From: Turnera subulata
Taxonomy: Eukaryota > Streptophyta > Magnoliopsida > Malpighiales > Passifloraceae
Assembly (NCBI GenBank): GCA_028386065.3
Contig: JAKUCV010005726.1
Location: 452,510-516,509, forward strand
Direction of reading: 5' to 3'
DNA: 64,000 nucleotides
Made by a program: the position numbers and the translations under genes. Every line of letters begins with the position of its first letter. Within the stretch, counting starts at the first letter, position 1. The notes below the pieces were generated by a model that searched no databases, had not been told where the DNA came from, and saw nothing but the letters and a program-made list of their open reading frames with translations. This document shows, piece by piece, positions 23,035-35,233 of the stretch.

Positions 23035-23838
23035 TATTATGCTCCACAATTCAAACAAAAAAAAAAAAAAAGAATTGGCACCTTTACTATTTATAACACG
23101 CACTCGTCCAACCACATGCAGTATGCAATTAGCTTGCTTTCTCTCCTCAACTCAAGTACCCATTGTTTTTTCTTGATGAGTCGTTATTTTCGAAAACAAA
23201 CTTTGTCCACAAGCACCACCGGCAGCAACACTTGCACCAAGAATTATCCCTTCTCCATATATTTTTGGCCAACTTCCAACAAGGACTGCTAGATTGTTAG
23301 CTTGTTAAATTACAGCATCAAGTGGAGAGATTTCCTTTTTTTCGATCAAAATTTTTAAGTAGTTGTTCAAGCGATATAAAACTAGCAAACTTGGCGATTC
23401 CTTGACTACGAATTAACACGTCTACAGACGCCCCAATGGGCACATTCCTTCCCAAAAATGATGTTTACTTGCTTGTTCGGTGTTCCCACATATTACACAA
23501 CAAAACTTGAAAATCTACTCCCAAAGTAATCGAATGTCAGGCCTTACAGGGAATTCACCAAAAGGAAGCAGTATTCCTAAATGAAGCCTGAATAGTCTGT
23601 GGCACTGGAGCTCTGTTGTTGCCACGCTTTACATTCACCTTCTAATGCTACAACAAATCGTAAAATCCCAAGATGGGATTTATTTCTATTACCAGATAAA
23701 AGAAAAGGACTAACACAATATGCAATACACCCCTCCACCAACCGCTCCTACCCTCGTTGTGGTTTTCATACAGATGCAGCCCATACGATACACCCGGGTT
23801 ATAGATACAAAGACATTTATCACACATAATCCACAACG
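23035..23838. other. Intergenic, PPR promoter and kinesin 3' flank
   Basis: Space between two minus-strand genes. It should contain the PPR leader and promoter (from 23035 rightwards) and the kinesin-5 3' UTR (left of 23839). No further gene is visible. Confidence 0.5.
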
Positions 23839-26800
23839 TCAGTTATTAAGTTGAACAAGGGGCGACCGTGGTATCAAGGACGGTTTCAATTCCTTCACCT
23901 CAAATGATTCATATGAATTGTTTTCCCGAAAATCCTCAGCTAAAGACTCCATCGGCATTGCTCGAAGCGATTCAATCATCACCTTGCTTGGAACGTCCGT
24001 GTCTGATCTGCTTGGCGTATTGCCTGTTGGCTCATAGTCCTGTAAATTAAGCAGAAAAGTTTTATGATAGCAATTAGTGCCAATGAAATCGATCCCGGAT
24101 TCTATGTAACAAAGAATATTATTTATGTTCAACATAGAGTTGCTGAAAAATGTATCCTATCCTTGATCAGTAGCTTGCCCACTTATTTTTTCACGGCTCA
24201 ACACTTTTGAGGATATAAAAGATTTTCGCCTTGCAAAGTGATAACCATCACATATCAGATGTTAAATTACCAGGTATTGCTGCTCAAAGGTTTCATGTGA
24301 CTTCTTGTCAATAGCGGCAGCTTGACCAGAGTGATCCTCCCTGAAAGTTTCGAGTGTATTTGAATGAGCTTTGACAGAATCCAAGATGCTAGAAACCGAT
24401 CCTTGTTCTTGCTCGGATACTCCTGTAGTAACAAGTATTTAAGATATCACATCCACGTTTCAGGACCAAGTAAAACTATTTACAACATTTTCTTGACAGT
24501 GAGCTGTGACTACAATATTATTATGAGGAGAGAAACTCGATGTGTCCTAGGCAGCAACACAAAATAATTGGGAAGAAGAACAAACTAAAACCGTCCCTGA
24601 AGCAGGATAATAAATGGTTTGTAAGCAGATTATGCCCATCTACTATCACTCCAAACACGTAAAACTAAAATGATTAAAGATACTTGAAGAAACGAATTAA
24701 AACCATTACTATAATACTCACTGTCAATGAGCTTAAGAACATCTTCAGTATTACTTTCCACGTCTTGTTCAGCTGCAGCTCTTGCAGATCCAATCTCCGT
24801 ATCAAATTGTTCAAGGCTGTCAGATGCATTTCTGTACCAAAGCAGTTTAGAATGAAAGACATGTAGGAAAGTGAATAAGATAATGACACAAATACGAGAT
24901 GAAAATATTGGATGCAATAGCTTCTATTTATGTTGACTTGTTTTGGATCCGCACCCTAACCCATACTGACTGGCAGTAGATTCTTTTTGTTATAGAAATT
25001 TTTATTCTCTGACACAACTGGCAATAGATTCTTTATGAAATGGAAACATTGGTTCTATGGAAAAGTTAACTACAAAGTTGACAACAATTTGTTAAAATAT
25101 ATAAAGAGATTTCTTTGCTTACTGTGTCATTGACAACAGCGAGGAAACATGCTTAGTGCCCATATCATTGACGGATTCATGTATGGTCTCCCAGTGCTCG
25201 AAAGTGGCTTCAGCAGAACTTACACTAGAGTAGTAGAGGGAAAACAAAAATCAGTAGAAGAACAAACAGCAATGATCCTAATCACTGCCAGCAGAAGGGC
25301 CACTTACCTTTTCTGTAATAGTGACTCCATCCGGCAGTGCTTGGTTGCATAATAATCTGCACTATCTTTGGCTTCATTCTCTGCTTGCAAAGAAATTTCC
25401 TGCCATTTTCGTTTTGCATCTGATGTAATAACCTTAACCGAAGCAACATGTCCATCCAAAAAGGCCTTGTTTCCTGTTGCAGCCTCTCTGAGATCAACAA
25501 GCCTTGCATCCACCTACAATCTCAACAATTAGCACTTAACAACATATCCAGAGAGAACATAAAATGTATCAACTATATGAAGCCAACCAGATCTTTTTGA
25601 CGCCGAATATGGCTGGAGACTAGATTGTTGATTTCAGCAAAAAGTTTTTCAGCATCAGATTTTGATTGCTCCTGCAGAATTTGAGATTTAAATAAGCAAT
25701 ATTCAATACAGCATATATAACATTATAAGTTTACTGTGCCACTATCTCTGACCTCATATGCCCTCTGAAAATCTTCAATACTTTTCATTTGGACCGCATC
25801 AGCTTCTACTGCATGGCCTTCAAGCCTTCCACATTGTTCCACAAGTTTGTTGAGAACTCCATCAATGTACTCGGAAATCTCCTTTCTATGCTCACTACTT
25901 ACATGGAATCGCTGTAGGATATAAAACAGATAACAGGATAAGGGATGGAATATATTGAAACTGACACGGAAAAAAAAAAGAAAAAGAAAGGGAAAGATCA
26001 ACATCTGAAACTAGCAAACTATCAGTACACAATGAACAAAAAACAGAGCATCCGAGATATTTACCAGAGGCAACAAAATCTAGTAGAATGAAAACATCAT
26101 TAAATTTTTACCGAGGAAAACTTGACAAAGTAACTATTCAATGAATTTGCATCACAATGAAAAAGTTTAAGGCAACAGGTTGAAGTATGAACAGAAAATA
26201 AAACTTAGATAAGAAGAAATAAAAACCAGAATGCTATACCTGACGCATTTCCCTAGCAAACAGAGCTATTTCTCCCTGGTGGGCTGAAAGATTATTCTGA
26301 AGATCATCAAATAATAAAGCTGCTTGGCCACTCTCTGATGCTAAATACTGGAAAAAATTTGAAAGAAAAATTAAGGGATGCAAAAATGTCCATTAAATGG
26401 AAACAAACTCAAACTGCTGATACCTACATCTTTGATGGACTGTGCATTGGCAGAAGCCAACGCAGAAATTTCCTCTAGGCCTGCTGTTGAGGATGCTTTG
26501 TGCAAACGCACAACATTTTGCATTGCCTCAATATGAGAAATATATAGAGCCCTAGAAGCCAATAATTTGTGTTTCATGTCCTTCACAGCCTGAAAGCAAG
26601 ATTCAAAAAGCACAGGGAACGTAAAAAATCTCACAGAAAAAGAAGGTTGATGGCCAAAAAAAATTGGAATCTTAATACTCTTCCATACCTTCACATGTAT
26701 ATCTAAGAAAGACTGGCATAGTTTCTGAACACACTGAAGATGTTCATCTTGGCGAGAGAATGATGCAGCCACCGTGTTACAGAGGGAACCAATTTGAAGT

Positions 26801-29800
26801 GAGAGCTCCTTTTTGAAATTGTTCACCACCGATTTGTTATCGGCATTCAATTTGTCTTCTCTACCTGTACAACGTTCCATCAGCCATTGTGATTTGGCCA
26901 AGTTCCACATCATGTGCTGTTTATGATGAAGTCAAGGTGCATACCAATCTTTTGGAACAAAGAAGCATTATCCTCCAGAGCTTTCTCTAAGTCAGACCTC
27001 AAAACACATGCTTGATGCGCCAGCGCATTTTCTGTTTAAACATAGCAAGGAGCATTAACACAATGCGTAGGCATTACAGTTATAGCAACAATAGCTAAGA
27101 TTTACCTGCTTTTCTCTGCTCGGATATGACATATTCCCGCTCCTTCAAAGCATAACGACATTTCTTCAATTCTTCTTCTGTACCAGATAGCAACTTGCTC
27201 GTATGCTTTAAATTTCTCTGCAAATTTATGCTTTCAGTAAAAACAGTTCTCCTCATGATTTGTGAACCATTTGTTACACAATATGTCTAAAAGTACCTCA
27301 GTGGCCTCAAGTCTACTGCTCAACTCAGAACATTGTTGAACCTGAGCATCATGCTTCTCTTGCAATTCTTCAAATTGCTGTTTCCATTTCCAGATACTTC
27401 AGATGAATCCTACCAATTAGATAACACATGAAAAGAAAATATTACGTAATACCTTTTGATGGTTTTCGATGGTGAGCCCCATTTGCTCTATCTGATCTGC
27501 CATGGCCTAAGCATAAGAAAAGAGAACCAATCAGCATAAAAGGAGTGCAGAAATGGAACTTCTCAGTTAGCAAATGCAGAAAGAACTGGATGTAAAAGAA
27601 CACAAAGCTCCCAGCATCCGTATCCACCATTTACAATTGAACAAAGAAAAATTTAAAACAAAAAAAAGAGCAATTCAAAGAATCGTGTTTGCACCAAGTA
27701 CTATATCTTCCTACGGAAGATACAATCATCAAGTGAAGAGAATTGGAGACACACAACTGACTGTAAATAAACCGAACAACAAGAATGGGAAGAATGGTAT
27801 AATACCTTTCTCTCACTCTCCTCCTGATAATACCGATCCTTAGGTATATACACACCAACTTTTTCGCGTGCAGCATAAACCTCTGCAAAAATTCAAACGC
27901 TCATCACAAACTAGTATGTTAATGCATCATCCATCAGAAATAGCATTGGCAATCATCTATACACAACTATTGTCAGCTAACCCCTGAAAAATCAAAGTAT
28001 CTCACCTGCCTTAAGCCTATCAATCTCTCCATAGAGGTCCTTGATTAGAGTTGATTTCATCATTTTTTGATTGACCTACAAAGTACTCCAATAAGTAACA
28101 ACCTTGATAGATACAATTATGTTTGAATCCAAAACATCTATGCTGAAAATCAAATATGAAAATGGCAGGGATAGAGCAAAATATCCTGGACAGAACATTA
28201 ACTACAGAAGTTACAAAATCATAAAGAGGAAAAAAGAATATCAAAGACACAAGGCAACAAAGTATGGAATTACAAGAGCACCCTGAAAGTAAAAAAAAGC
28301 CATAGTGTTCTTCTGAAATACATTTGTTTATACCAGACAAGCTCTTCAAATACAAATTAACAAAATTACACCAGTTGGCAGTAACAAGCAGCAAACACAG
28401 AAATGCACCTTATTTAGAACACAAAAGGCAAATGTTCACATATCAGGTAGTAACAGTGCTGTCACAACTCAAGCGAGAAAAAAAAAATTTCATTAAGAGG
28501 AAAGGGATGATGCTGTCAAATTACTGGATCCAATTACAAAATAAGAACTGTCAGAACAAACCTCAGGTTTATTTTTAATATGTTTAGCCCTGTGTGCGTA
28601 ATCAAGTGTACTTAATGTCTCCTCCAAACAATGAACTGCAGGTGAAACTGTTGCTATTATGCATGTTTTTGTTCTACCTCCAAGTGAGTCGCGAAGTAAC
28701 CGCGTAAGCTTGCTGTCCCTGAAAAATTTAAGCAGATGAATACAAGTCCAAACCTTGCTTCCCAAGTTTAATGCTGAGAAACTCAAGTGGGGTTTAAGCT
28801 CCTAACCTGTAGGGGACATGCCCAAGATGTTCCACCAGAGCATTAATAACTCGGCCCAAAGTAAGTAGACTCTTGTTAATTTCACCCGCTTCTCTTGCAC
28901 GACCCTGTCAGAAAATAGTACACATTATAAAGGACATCTTAGCTTCTTGACCTCTTTCCCCAGATAATATAGTTTTTTCAAGAAATATTAAAAAAGGTTA
29001 AAGGTTTACCTCCCTGGCACCGGATCGAGATATATTTTCTGAACCAGCCAGATCAACTAAGTTCAGCTTGCCACATTTGATTAGTTCTTCACCTTCTGGT
29101 GTTGCTTCCTTGATATGTATAGTTATAGAAAATAGAGAATGCGACCGACTGAAAAACAAAGACACTACTGTGACGCAACTAGGAATGCTAACTTTGTCCT
29201 TACTGATGAAAGAGCATGATAGATGTTACCTGGATTGCTTATTTAACAAAGTTTCTGCCGTGCGACGCTTTGCAGAGCCTCTCTCAAGAAGAGTGAATAT
29301 CTCACTAGCACTTGTCACAATTTCCTCTTCAAGGCCTCTAACAAGAACACCACCTTTACCGTCCTCCATCAGAGGCAACTGCTTCTTTTGCTTCTCCTCC
29401 AAAGCAACTCGAGAAATTTCCTCCGGGGCAAGAAGATCAGTGATTTCTTCATTGTACAGTTCTAGGAAAGTAACCTTCACACTGTACTCTGCATTCTGGC
29501 CTTCAAGTGTATCAAAAATTTGTTTGACGGCTCTGGGTATGACCCCTGCTTCTGGGGGCAATTCCCCATTAGGTCCACTCTGTCCAATTGTCGCGTGATA
29601 CCAACAACATGCCGTTAGTTGCTGAATGATACCATATACTTTGTATGATGAATTTTATGAAGCGAGCATAAAACGATACCTTTGATCTCTTGCATTCGCC
29701 TTCCATTGTGTAGGTCTTCCCCGTCCCAGTTTGACCGTAAGCAAAAATGGTGCAGTTGAATCCTTCTAGAACTTCATTCACAATAGGCACAACAGCTTGA

Positions 29801-30499
29801 TCATAAAGATCCTTTTGCCTAGCTGAGGGCCCGAAGACCTACATCCCCCACGAAACTAAAAACTCAGAATCTTACAAAAAAGAAAAAAAAAAAAAACAGG
29901 GAATTACACAGCTATGCACCATTTCTAATCCAGAACACAACAATATCGCAGACGCATTTTCACAGTATATCCAGAAAATAGCGTAAATACCAAACACTTG
30001 AGGTTGATACCATATCTATGTAATACATAAAAAATCACAGCACATTGTTAATTGCAATGGAAGTGGCACATTTAAAGTTCCAGGTTACTTACTACTTAAT
30101 AACCTTAACATATAGAGAGCTTAAAAACTAGTCTATCGAATTTAAAGTTCAATTCATTTACGAAGCACAACCACAAATCCCTATTCCAAAGAACGAAAAA
30201 AAAAAACTTAAAATTAAACCTTGTCAAAGGTGAAGACCCTATCGATATGTTTCCCGGCGATACTCTGGGAGACCGAGACTTCTCTCTGGTAGTCATTACA
30301 TGTCACAACCTGGGGTGCATTGCTCCTAACCTCTTCCTCACTAAACGGCCTGCAACAAATTCCCAAATTAGCCTTCTCCAAAAGAAAAGAGAACACCGCA
30401 CTTACAATAACCAGAATCAGAGAAAACGTGAAGGCGGTACCTGCAACGGAGAAGGACCTGGACGTTGACGCCTTTCTCCTTCTCGTGACGGCCGGACAT
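23839..30499 (-). CDS. Kinesin-5 (BimC/Eg5-type) mitotic motor, 23 exons, 1010 aa
   Basis: Tetrameric plus-end motor that crosslinks antiparallel spindle and phragmoplast microtubules. GT-AG exons, 5' to 3': 30499-30441, 30349-30220, 29838-29680, 29579-29230, 29148-29010, 28904-28807, 28718-28562, 28075-28006, 27882-27806, 27506-27453, 27377-27297, 27217-27106, 27031-26945, 26864-26689, 26589-26428, 26347-26240, 25911-25753, 25671-25588, 25513-25308, 25224-25123, 24831-24722, 24422-24271, 24039-23839. They join in phase to 3033 nt. Motor residues about 13-365: P-loop GQTGTGKT 98-105, switch I SSRSH 232-236, switch II DLAGSE 265-270. Then the kinesin-5 neck ([18 protein letters not shown]), a long coiled-coil stalk and a BimC-box-like tail with CDK site TPSR at 952-955. 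The length is usual for plants. Exon ends were placed by eye; the domain order leaves little doubt about identity. Confidence 0.94.
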
Positions 30500-30806
30500 G
30501 TTAACGGCTCACTTCCCCCTTTTTCTTTCTTCAACGAACCTGGGACTCGCGACCACAGAACTCTCCGAGAGTTGACGGCGTTAGATCCGGCGGTGTAAGA
30601 GCAACTGCGTTTGGTTCTTATCACTCAATCGCGATCTGTGTTGGGAGGGAGAGAGAGAGGAGTGGGGTTGGGTGTTCTTTGGTGGGTTGTTTTTGTGGAA
30701 ATGAAATGAGATTGGGAGGAGAGCGGGCTGAGTATGGAATTTGAAATTTGAGACCCGCTTGCTTTCAAAAAAATAATAATAATAATTCTAACAGTACGTA
30801 ACATCC

Positions 30807-30815
30807 GACCGTTGG
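30807..30815 (-). promoter_or_regulatory. MSA-like (mitosis-specific activator) element upstream of kinesin-5
   Basis: The minus strand reads CCAACGGTC, matching the core of the MSA consensus (YCYAACGGYYA) bound by three-repeat MYB factors at G2/M genes. It lies about 310 bp upstream of the kinesin-5 ATG and in the gene's orientation. The outer positions of the consensus do not match, and a 9-bp motif can occur by chance. Confidence 0.35.
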
Positions 30816-31114
30816 TTTTCTCGATGTGGTTTTTCTAAGGATCCTAGGGTGCCAAATCTCTTGTACTTTAGGTTTGTTGGGATTGGATTGTTCCTTTCCC
30901 TTTTATGGAAAGTTGGGTTTGGTGGGTATCAAATGGGCCTGTAGATTGTGAACATCAGCCCAATGATAATCACAGCATCTTTGAACTTGGGGGTAAGAGG
31001 CTCCGGAGGAGGCCCATGAAACAAAAAGATGACAAATTTTAAAAACTACTGTACAATATATTGCTACAGTCACGGCCACGGGCAGACCAATATATATTCA
31101 TGAAGGCTTCTAAA

Positions 31115-32341
31115 AGTCCTATTATTCTTAGGCATTTTTTCAATCGAGTCTTATAACTTTTTTTTGATTAATCAAGTCCTATTATTTTGAGGTGTTTGTC
31201 AAAGAAGTCCTAGGCATCATTTTCCATCCAATTTTGTTGAGTTGGCCGTTATCTTATGACGTGGCATGTACATATCACATGCTGACATGTCTAAAGTCCA
31301 CGTCATTAGGACTTGATTAACCAAATAAATAAATTATAAGACTTGAATGATAGAATTTTAAAATTATAGGACTTAATTAGAAATTATTTATAAATTATAA
31401 GACTTCTAAAGATTTTAAAGTCAAAAATTTTAAACTCCTAAATATTAAAATTTTAAAGCTTAAATTCATAAAATTTTTAATCTCCAAGTGCTAACCTTAA
31501 AACTTAAAATTTTATGATATTAAAATTATAAATTTAAAATCATAAATCCTAAAATCTAAAGCACTAAGAATTAAAATTCTATATCATTAATCTTAAAACT
31601 CTAAATCATAAAATTTTAAATCCTAACCTTAACATTAGAAATAGGGTTACATACCAATCGTGAATAATTTAAAATCTCAATTCCTTATTTTAAATAATAA
31701 TTAATTTATTTGGAATGGACCATCTGAAATTATATTTTAAGATTTGATTTTAGGGTTTAATATTTAAAGTTAGGGTTCTAGGTCATTACAATATATGATT
31801 TAAGAATTAGAATTTTAGGGTTTATGATTTTGAGGGCTAGGGCTTTGGGATTTAAGATTTTATAATTTAAAGATTTAAAATTTTAGGATTTACTCTTTTA
31901 AAGTGGATATAAATTTTTTGAAAATACAGGATTTTAACATTTTAAATGTAGAATTTACGATTTAGGATGTTAGTGTTCAACATTTTAATATTAATTTAGA
32001 GTTTAGGATTTTAAAATTTAAAATCTATTATTTTAGGATTCAAGATTTGTGGTCAAAGTTTATAATTAAGAATTTTAAAATTTTAGGCTTAATATCTTTA
32101 AGAGTCCTATAATTTTTAAAAAATTCTTAATTGAGTCCTATAATTTTTTATTTGATCAATTAAGTCCTAATGACGTGGACATTTGGACACATCAGCACTG
32201 TGCCATGTCATAGGATAACAGACAACTCATCAAAATTTAATGATAGGACTTATTTGATAAACGGTTCAAAATAATAGGACTTAATTAATCAAAAAAAGAA
32301 TTATAGGACTTGATTGAAAAATGACTCAAAATAATAGGACT
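31115..32341. mobile_element. Large fold-back element, ~1.23 kb
   Basis: Left end agtcctattatt and right end aataataggact are inverted copies. The complementarity continues for at least 240 bp on each side, with repeated 'aagtccta' units, TGACGTGGCA (31257-31266) and its counterparts 'ccacgtcatta' near 31299 and 'taatgacgtgga' near 32164. The middle (31400-32090) is AT-rich with short 'taaaattttaaa' palindromes. No coding capacity. No target duplication was seen. Confidence 0.75.
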
Positions 32342-32885
32342 CCCAGAATCCTTTATCCTCAATTCAACAAATCAAAATTATGTATATACATACCTACTTT
32401 CTTAAATATGCTCACCATACTTTCATTCAATCATAATATTAGTTTTACTGCCGTAGTATTCAATATAAAAAATTATATATTTAAAACAAAACTAAAATAA
32501 TTAATCATGCTAAATATTTGTAACCACATTGAACAAAAGTATTCCATGTTAAACAAAATAATTGAGAGAGCAAGACATATAATTATTTTTATCCAAAAAG
32601 TATCTCATACTTCAATTATATACGACATGTGTCTTATATTCCTAATTTTATTATTTTCTAGCGGAGTAAAATTAATTAAGAAAACAGAAAGTATTTAGGT
32701 TATGTTTGATATGCTATAAGAATAAATTAACATATTGGAGGAGGGATGAGACTCGATGATATGTAGAATGCTCGGCTTCATGTGTTACCTGCAAGACGAA
32801 TGTAAAAATGGGTTTGGAAAGCCAGTGTGTTTATATATTAGGGATATTACAATATTTAAGCCCAATGTGTTTAGATATTACCAAG

Positions 32886-33243
32886 GTTATAAAACTCGGC
32901 CTGGCCATTGACCCGTTTCAGTGGCCGGGTCGTGGGTTAAGAGGTTCAACTGCGGTCTAATCGGGTCTGATCGTTATTAGAGTTAATAGTAAAAATATAT
33001 AATTTTTTGGTAAAGGTTTAACCAAAGGTCTGATCATGGTCTGACCAAGATAAATTTTGCAATTTTTGCCTTTCGACCCGTGAAAAACCGGAAACGGATC
33101 AATAAAAATCGTAAAAACCGGAGAACCCGTCATGACCCGGCCGGATTTTTGGAGTATAAAACCCGGAGGGGTAAAAAACTCGGATTTCTCTTCGGGTCGC
33201 GGTTACCCCGGTTCAACCGTCCGGGCCGTTTCGGGTTTGATAA
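32886..33243. mobile_element. Probable short inverted-repeat DNA element (MITE)
   Basis: The left edge 'ggttataaaactcgg' and the reverse complement of the right edge 'tgttatcaaacccga' resemble each other, and the body is rich in paired 'cggg/cccg' segments (gacccgtttcagtggccgg, ccgggccgtttcgggt). This matches a common plant type of non-autonomous element with such ends. The target duplication is not clear. Confidence 0.45.
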
Positions 33244-33445
33244 CAATGGATATTACTTTATCCATAATACTTTTTTTTGTGCGCTTAACAATGTTGATCA
33301 TTGTAATTTGTGAGGGAAAAATTACAATAAAATCTATTCAATAAAAACCAACTATCCATTAACTTCTGCAGCTATACTCAATCTTCCACCTGGCCTCTTT
33401 TAGTTCAAACCAACAAGAACAAAAACCGAAAAAAAACATAGGAAA

Positions 33446-34412
33446 GGATTAAAGCATTTTTCATCCCTGCGTAAGTCCTCAAAGTTGGATTTCATTCTCG
33501 TGTAGATTTTTTGCCTCTTTTCATCCCTCCGTTCGACCCATTTGATTCGTCCGGCCAGAATCTGGCGAAAATCGCTGACGTGGCACATTTTTCGGTGCCA
33601 CATCAGATTTTTGGGTCCCACATGTCAGGAAAAACCCAAAACCAAACCAGGATTCACCCGACCGGTTCCGCCCACCTAAATAACCCGGAACCCAAAATAT
33701 AATTTTATTATTTTTAATTATACAAATAATTTGAATAATGAAATTAGCCTATTTCTAAAATAATAAAACATAATATATATTTTATATTTTATATTTAATA
33801 AAAAAATCACAAAATAAAAAATATTTATTTTAAAATAATAAAACATAATATACATCAAACCATTCAAATTTTATAATTTTTATATATATTTTTTATTTTA
33901 TATTTAATAAAAAAATTCACAAAATAAAAAATTTTTATTTTAAAATAATAAAACTTAATATACATCAAACCATTCAAATTTTTTATTTTTTATTTTTTAT
34001 TTTGTGATTTTTTTATTAAATATAAAATAAAAAATATATTATGTTTTATTATTTTAGAAATAGGCTAATTTTATTTTTTTAAATTATTTGTATAATTAAA
34101 AATAATAAAATTATATTTTGGGCTCCGGGTTATTTAGGTACGTGGAACCGGTCGGGTGAATCCTGGTTTGGTTTTGGGTTTTTCCTAACATGTGGGACCC
34201 AAAAATCTGATGTGGCACCGAAAAATGTGCTACGTCAGCGATTTCCGCCAGATTCTGGCCGGACGAACTTAACGGGTCGAACGGAGGGATGAAAAGAGGC
34301 TAAAAATCTACACGAGGATGAAATCCAACTGGATGAAAAGAGGCTAAAAATCTACACGAGGATGAAATCCAACTTTGAGGCCTTACACAGAGACGAAAAA
34401 ACGCTTTAATCC
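33446..34412. mobile_element. Fold-back Mutator-like MITE, 967 bp, 9-bp target duplication
   Basis: Termini GGATTAAAG (33446) and CTTTAATCC (34412) are the same as in the element at 17037. Flanks CATAGGAAA at 33437-33445 and 34413-34421 are identical 9-bp target duplications. The arms share 'catccctccgttcgaccc' and 'ccggccagaatctggcg' with inverted partners. TGACGTGGCA is at 33576-33585. The core (33700-34120) is an AT-rich palindrome. Near the right end a ~44-bp block (gatgaaaagaggctaaaaat...) is tandemly duplicated at about 34287-34374. Confidence 0.85.
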
Positions 34413-34506
34413 CATAGGAAATGTTGCAATTACATTACTGAACCTTCATATTCTAAAATATTTTATTTGGTTGGTCAAAAAAATATTTTATTTGGAGGGT
34501 CTGGCC

Positions 34507-34509
<3 letters not shown>

Positions 34510-34542
<33 letters not shown>
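34510..34542. repeat. (TA)n microsatellite
   Basis: About 16 TA units just upstream of the SINE's left target duplication. Confidence 0.9.
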
Positions 34543-34544
<2 letters not shown>

Positions 34545-34571
34545 TACTTTCGGCTAATTAGAACATCTTCT

Positions 34572-34772
34572 ACCAATTGAGGTTGGTTCAAATGGTAAGC
34601 AACTTGTTCCGCTTAAGCGAGGTCTCGGGTTCGAGTCCTCGTATACGCAAAAAACCTCATTTGGGAGACTCACCTAGGTGCGCCATCCGAGTCGAGTTGG
34701 ATTTAGTCTGGTGCCTTTGATGTCCTTAAAGGTGGACTGGCCCGGGATACCAGTGGGAAACCAAAAAAAAAA
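34572..34772 (+). mobile_element. tRNA-derived SINE with 15-bp target duplication
   Basis: The head has box A-like 'ggttggttcaaatggtaag' (34582-34600) and a clear box B 'gggttcgagtcctcg' (34627-34641). A non-tRNA body follows and ends in a poly(A) run (about 34761-34772). Flanks ATTAGAACATCTTCT (34557-34571) and ATTAGAACTTCTTCT (34773-34787) are 14/15 identical direct repeats, as produced by LINE-driven retroposition. The small divergence of the duplication suggests a fairly old insertion. Confidence 0.85.
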
Positions 34773-35233
34773 ATTAGAACTTCTTCTTTTTTTTTGGATA
34801 ATGGCTAATTAGAACTATTATAGACGAATCCTTTGATGTGATGGATCGTGTAATATCTTGCCTTTTTTAGGAAAATTCATGGTACTTTAGAATTTGTTGG
34901 GTTCTTGCCGGGCCATTCCTAAAACAGTATTGAAATAATGCAAGCTGTCCACAGCGACCGGAGAGCATACATGAACCATCGCCAAACTCATGAATATTTT
35001 ACTCGTAAACATTTTTTTTCAACTGAAGATGGTTTTGTATCAAACTTTATTGAAAAAAAAAACAATATCATTTTGCTCGAATACAATTTTTTTCATATAC
35101 TAAAGAATATCTAGGTCCACCATCGGACTAATTCTTCCTTGGCTCAACATATTATCTTTGTGAGGTGGAATTATTAAAGACATCATAAAATTTGTATCCC
35201 TTGCTTGCCCCTGGATCCGCCCTGCATACTGGT

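Noticed and set aside
23035..23115. N-terminal extension of the PPR protein
   Set aside because: No ATG at its start and the frame runs through a homopolymer giving poly-Phe; the ATG at 23034 is a better start.
29068..29598. Plus-strand 176-codon frame across kinesin exons
   Set aside because: Antisense shadow of the kinesin motor exons, which splice cleanly on the minus strand.
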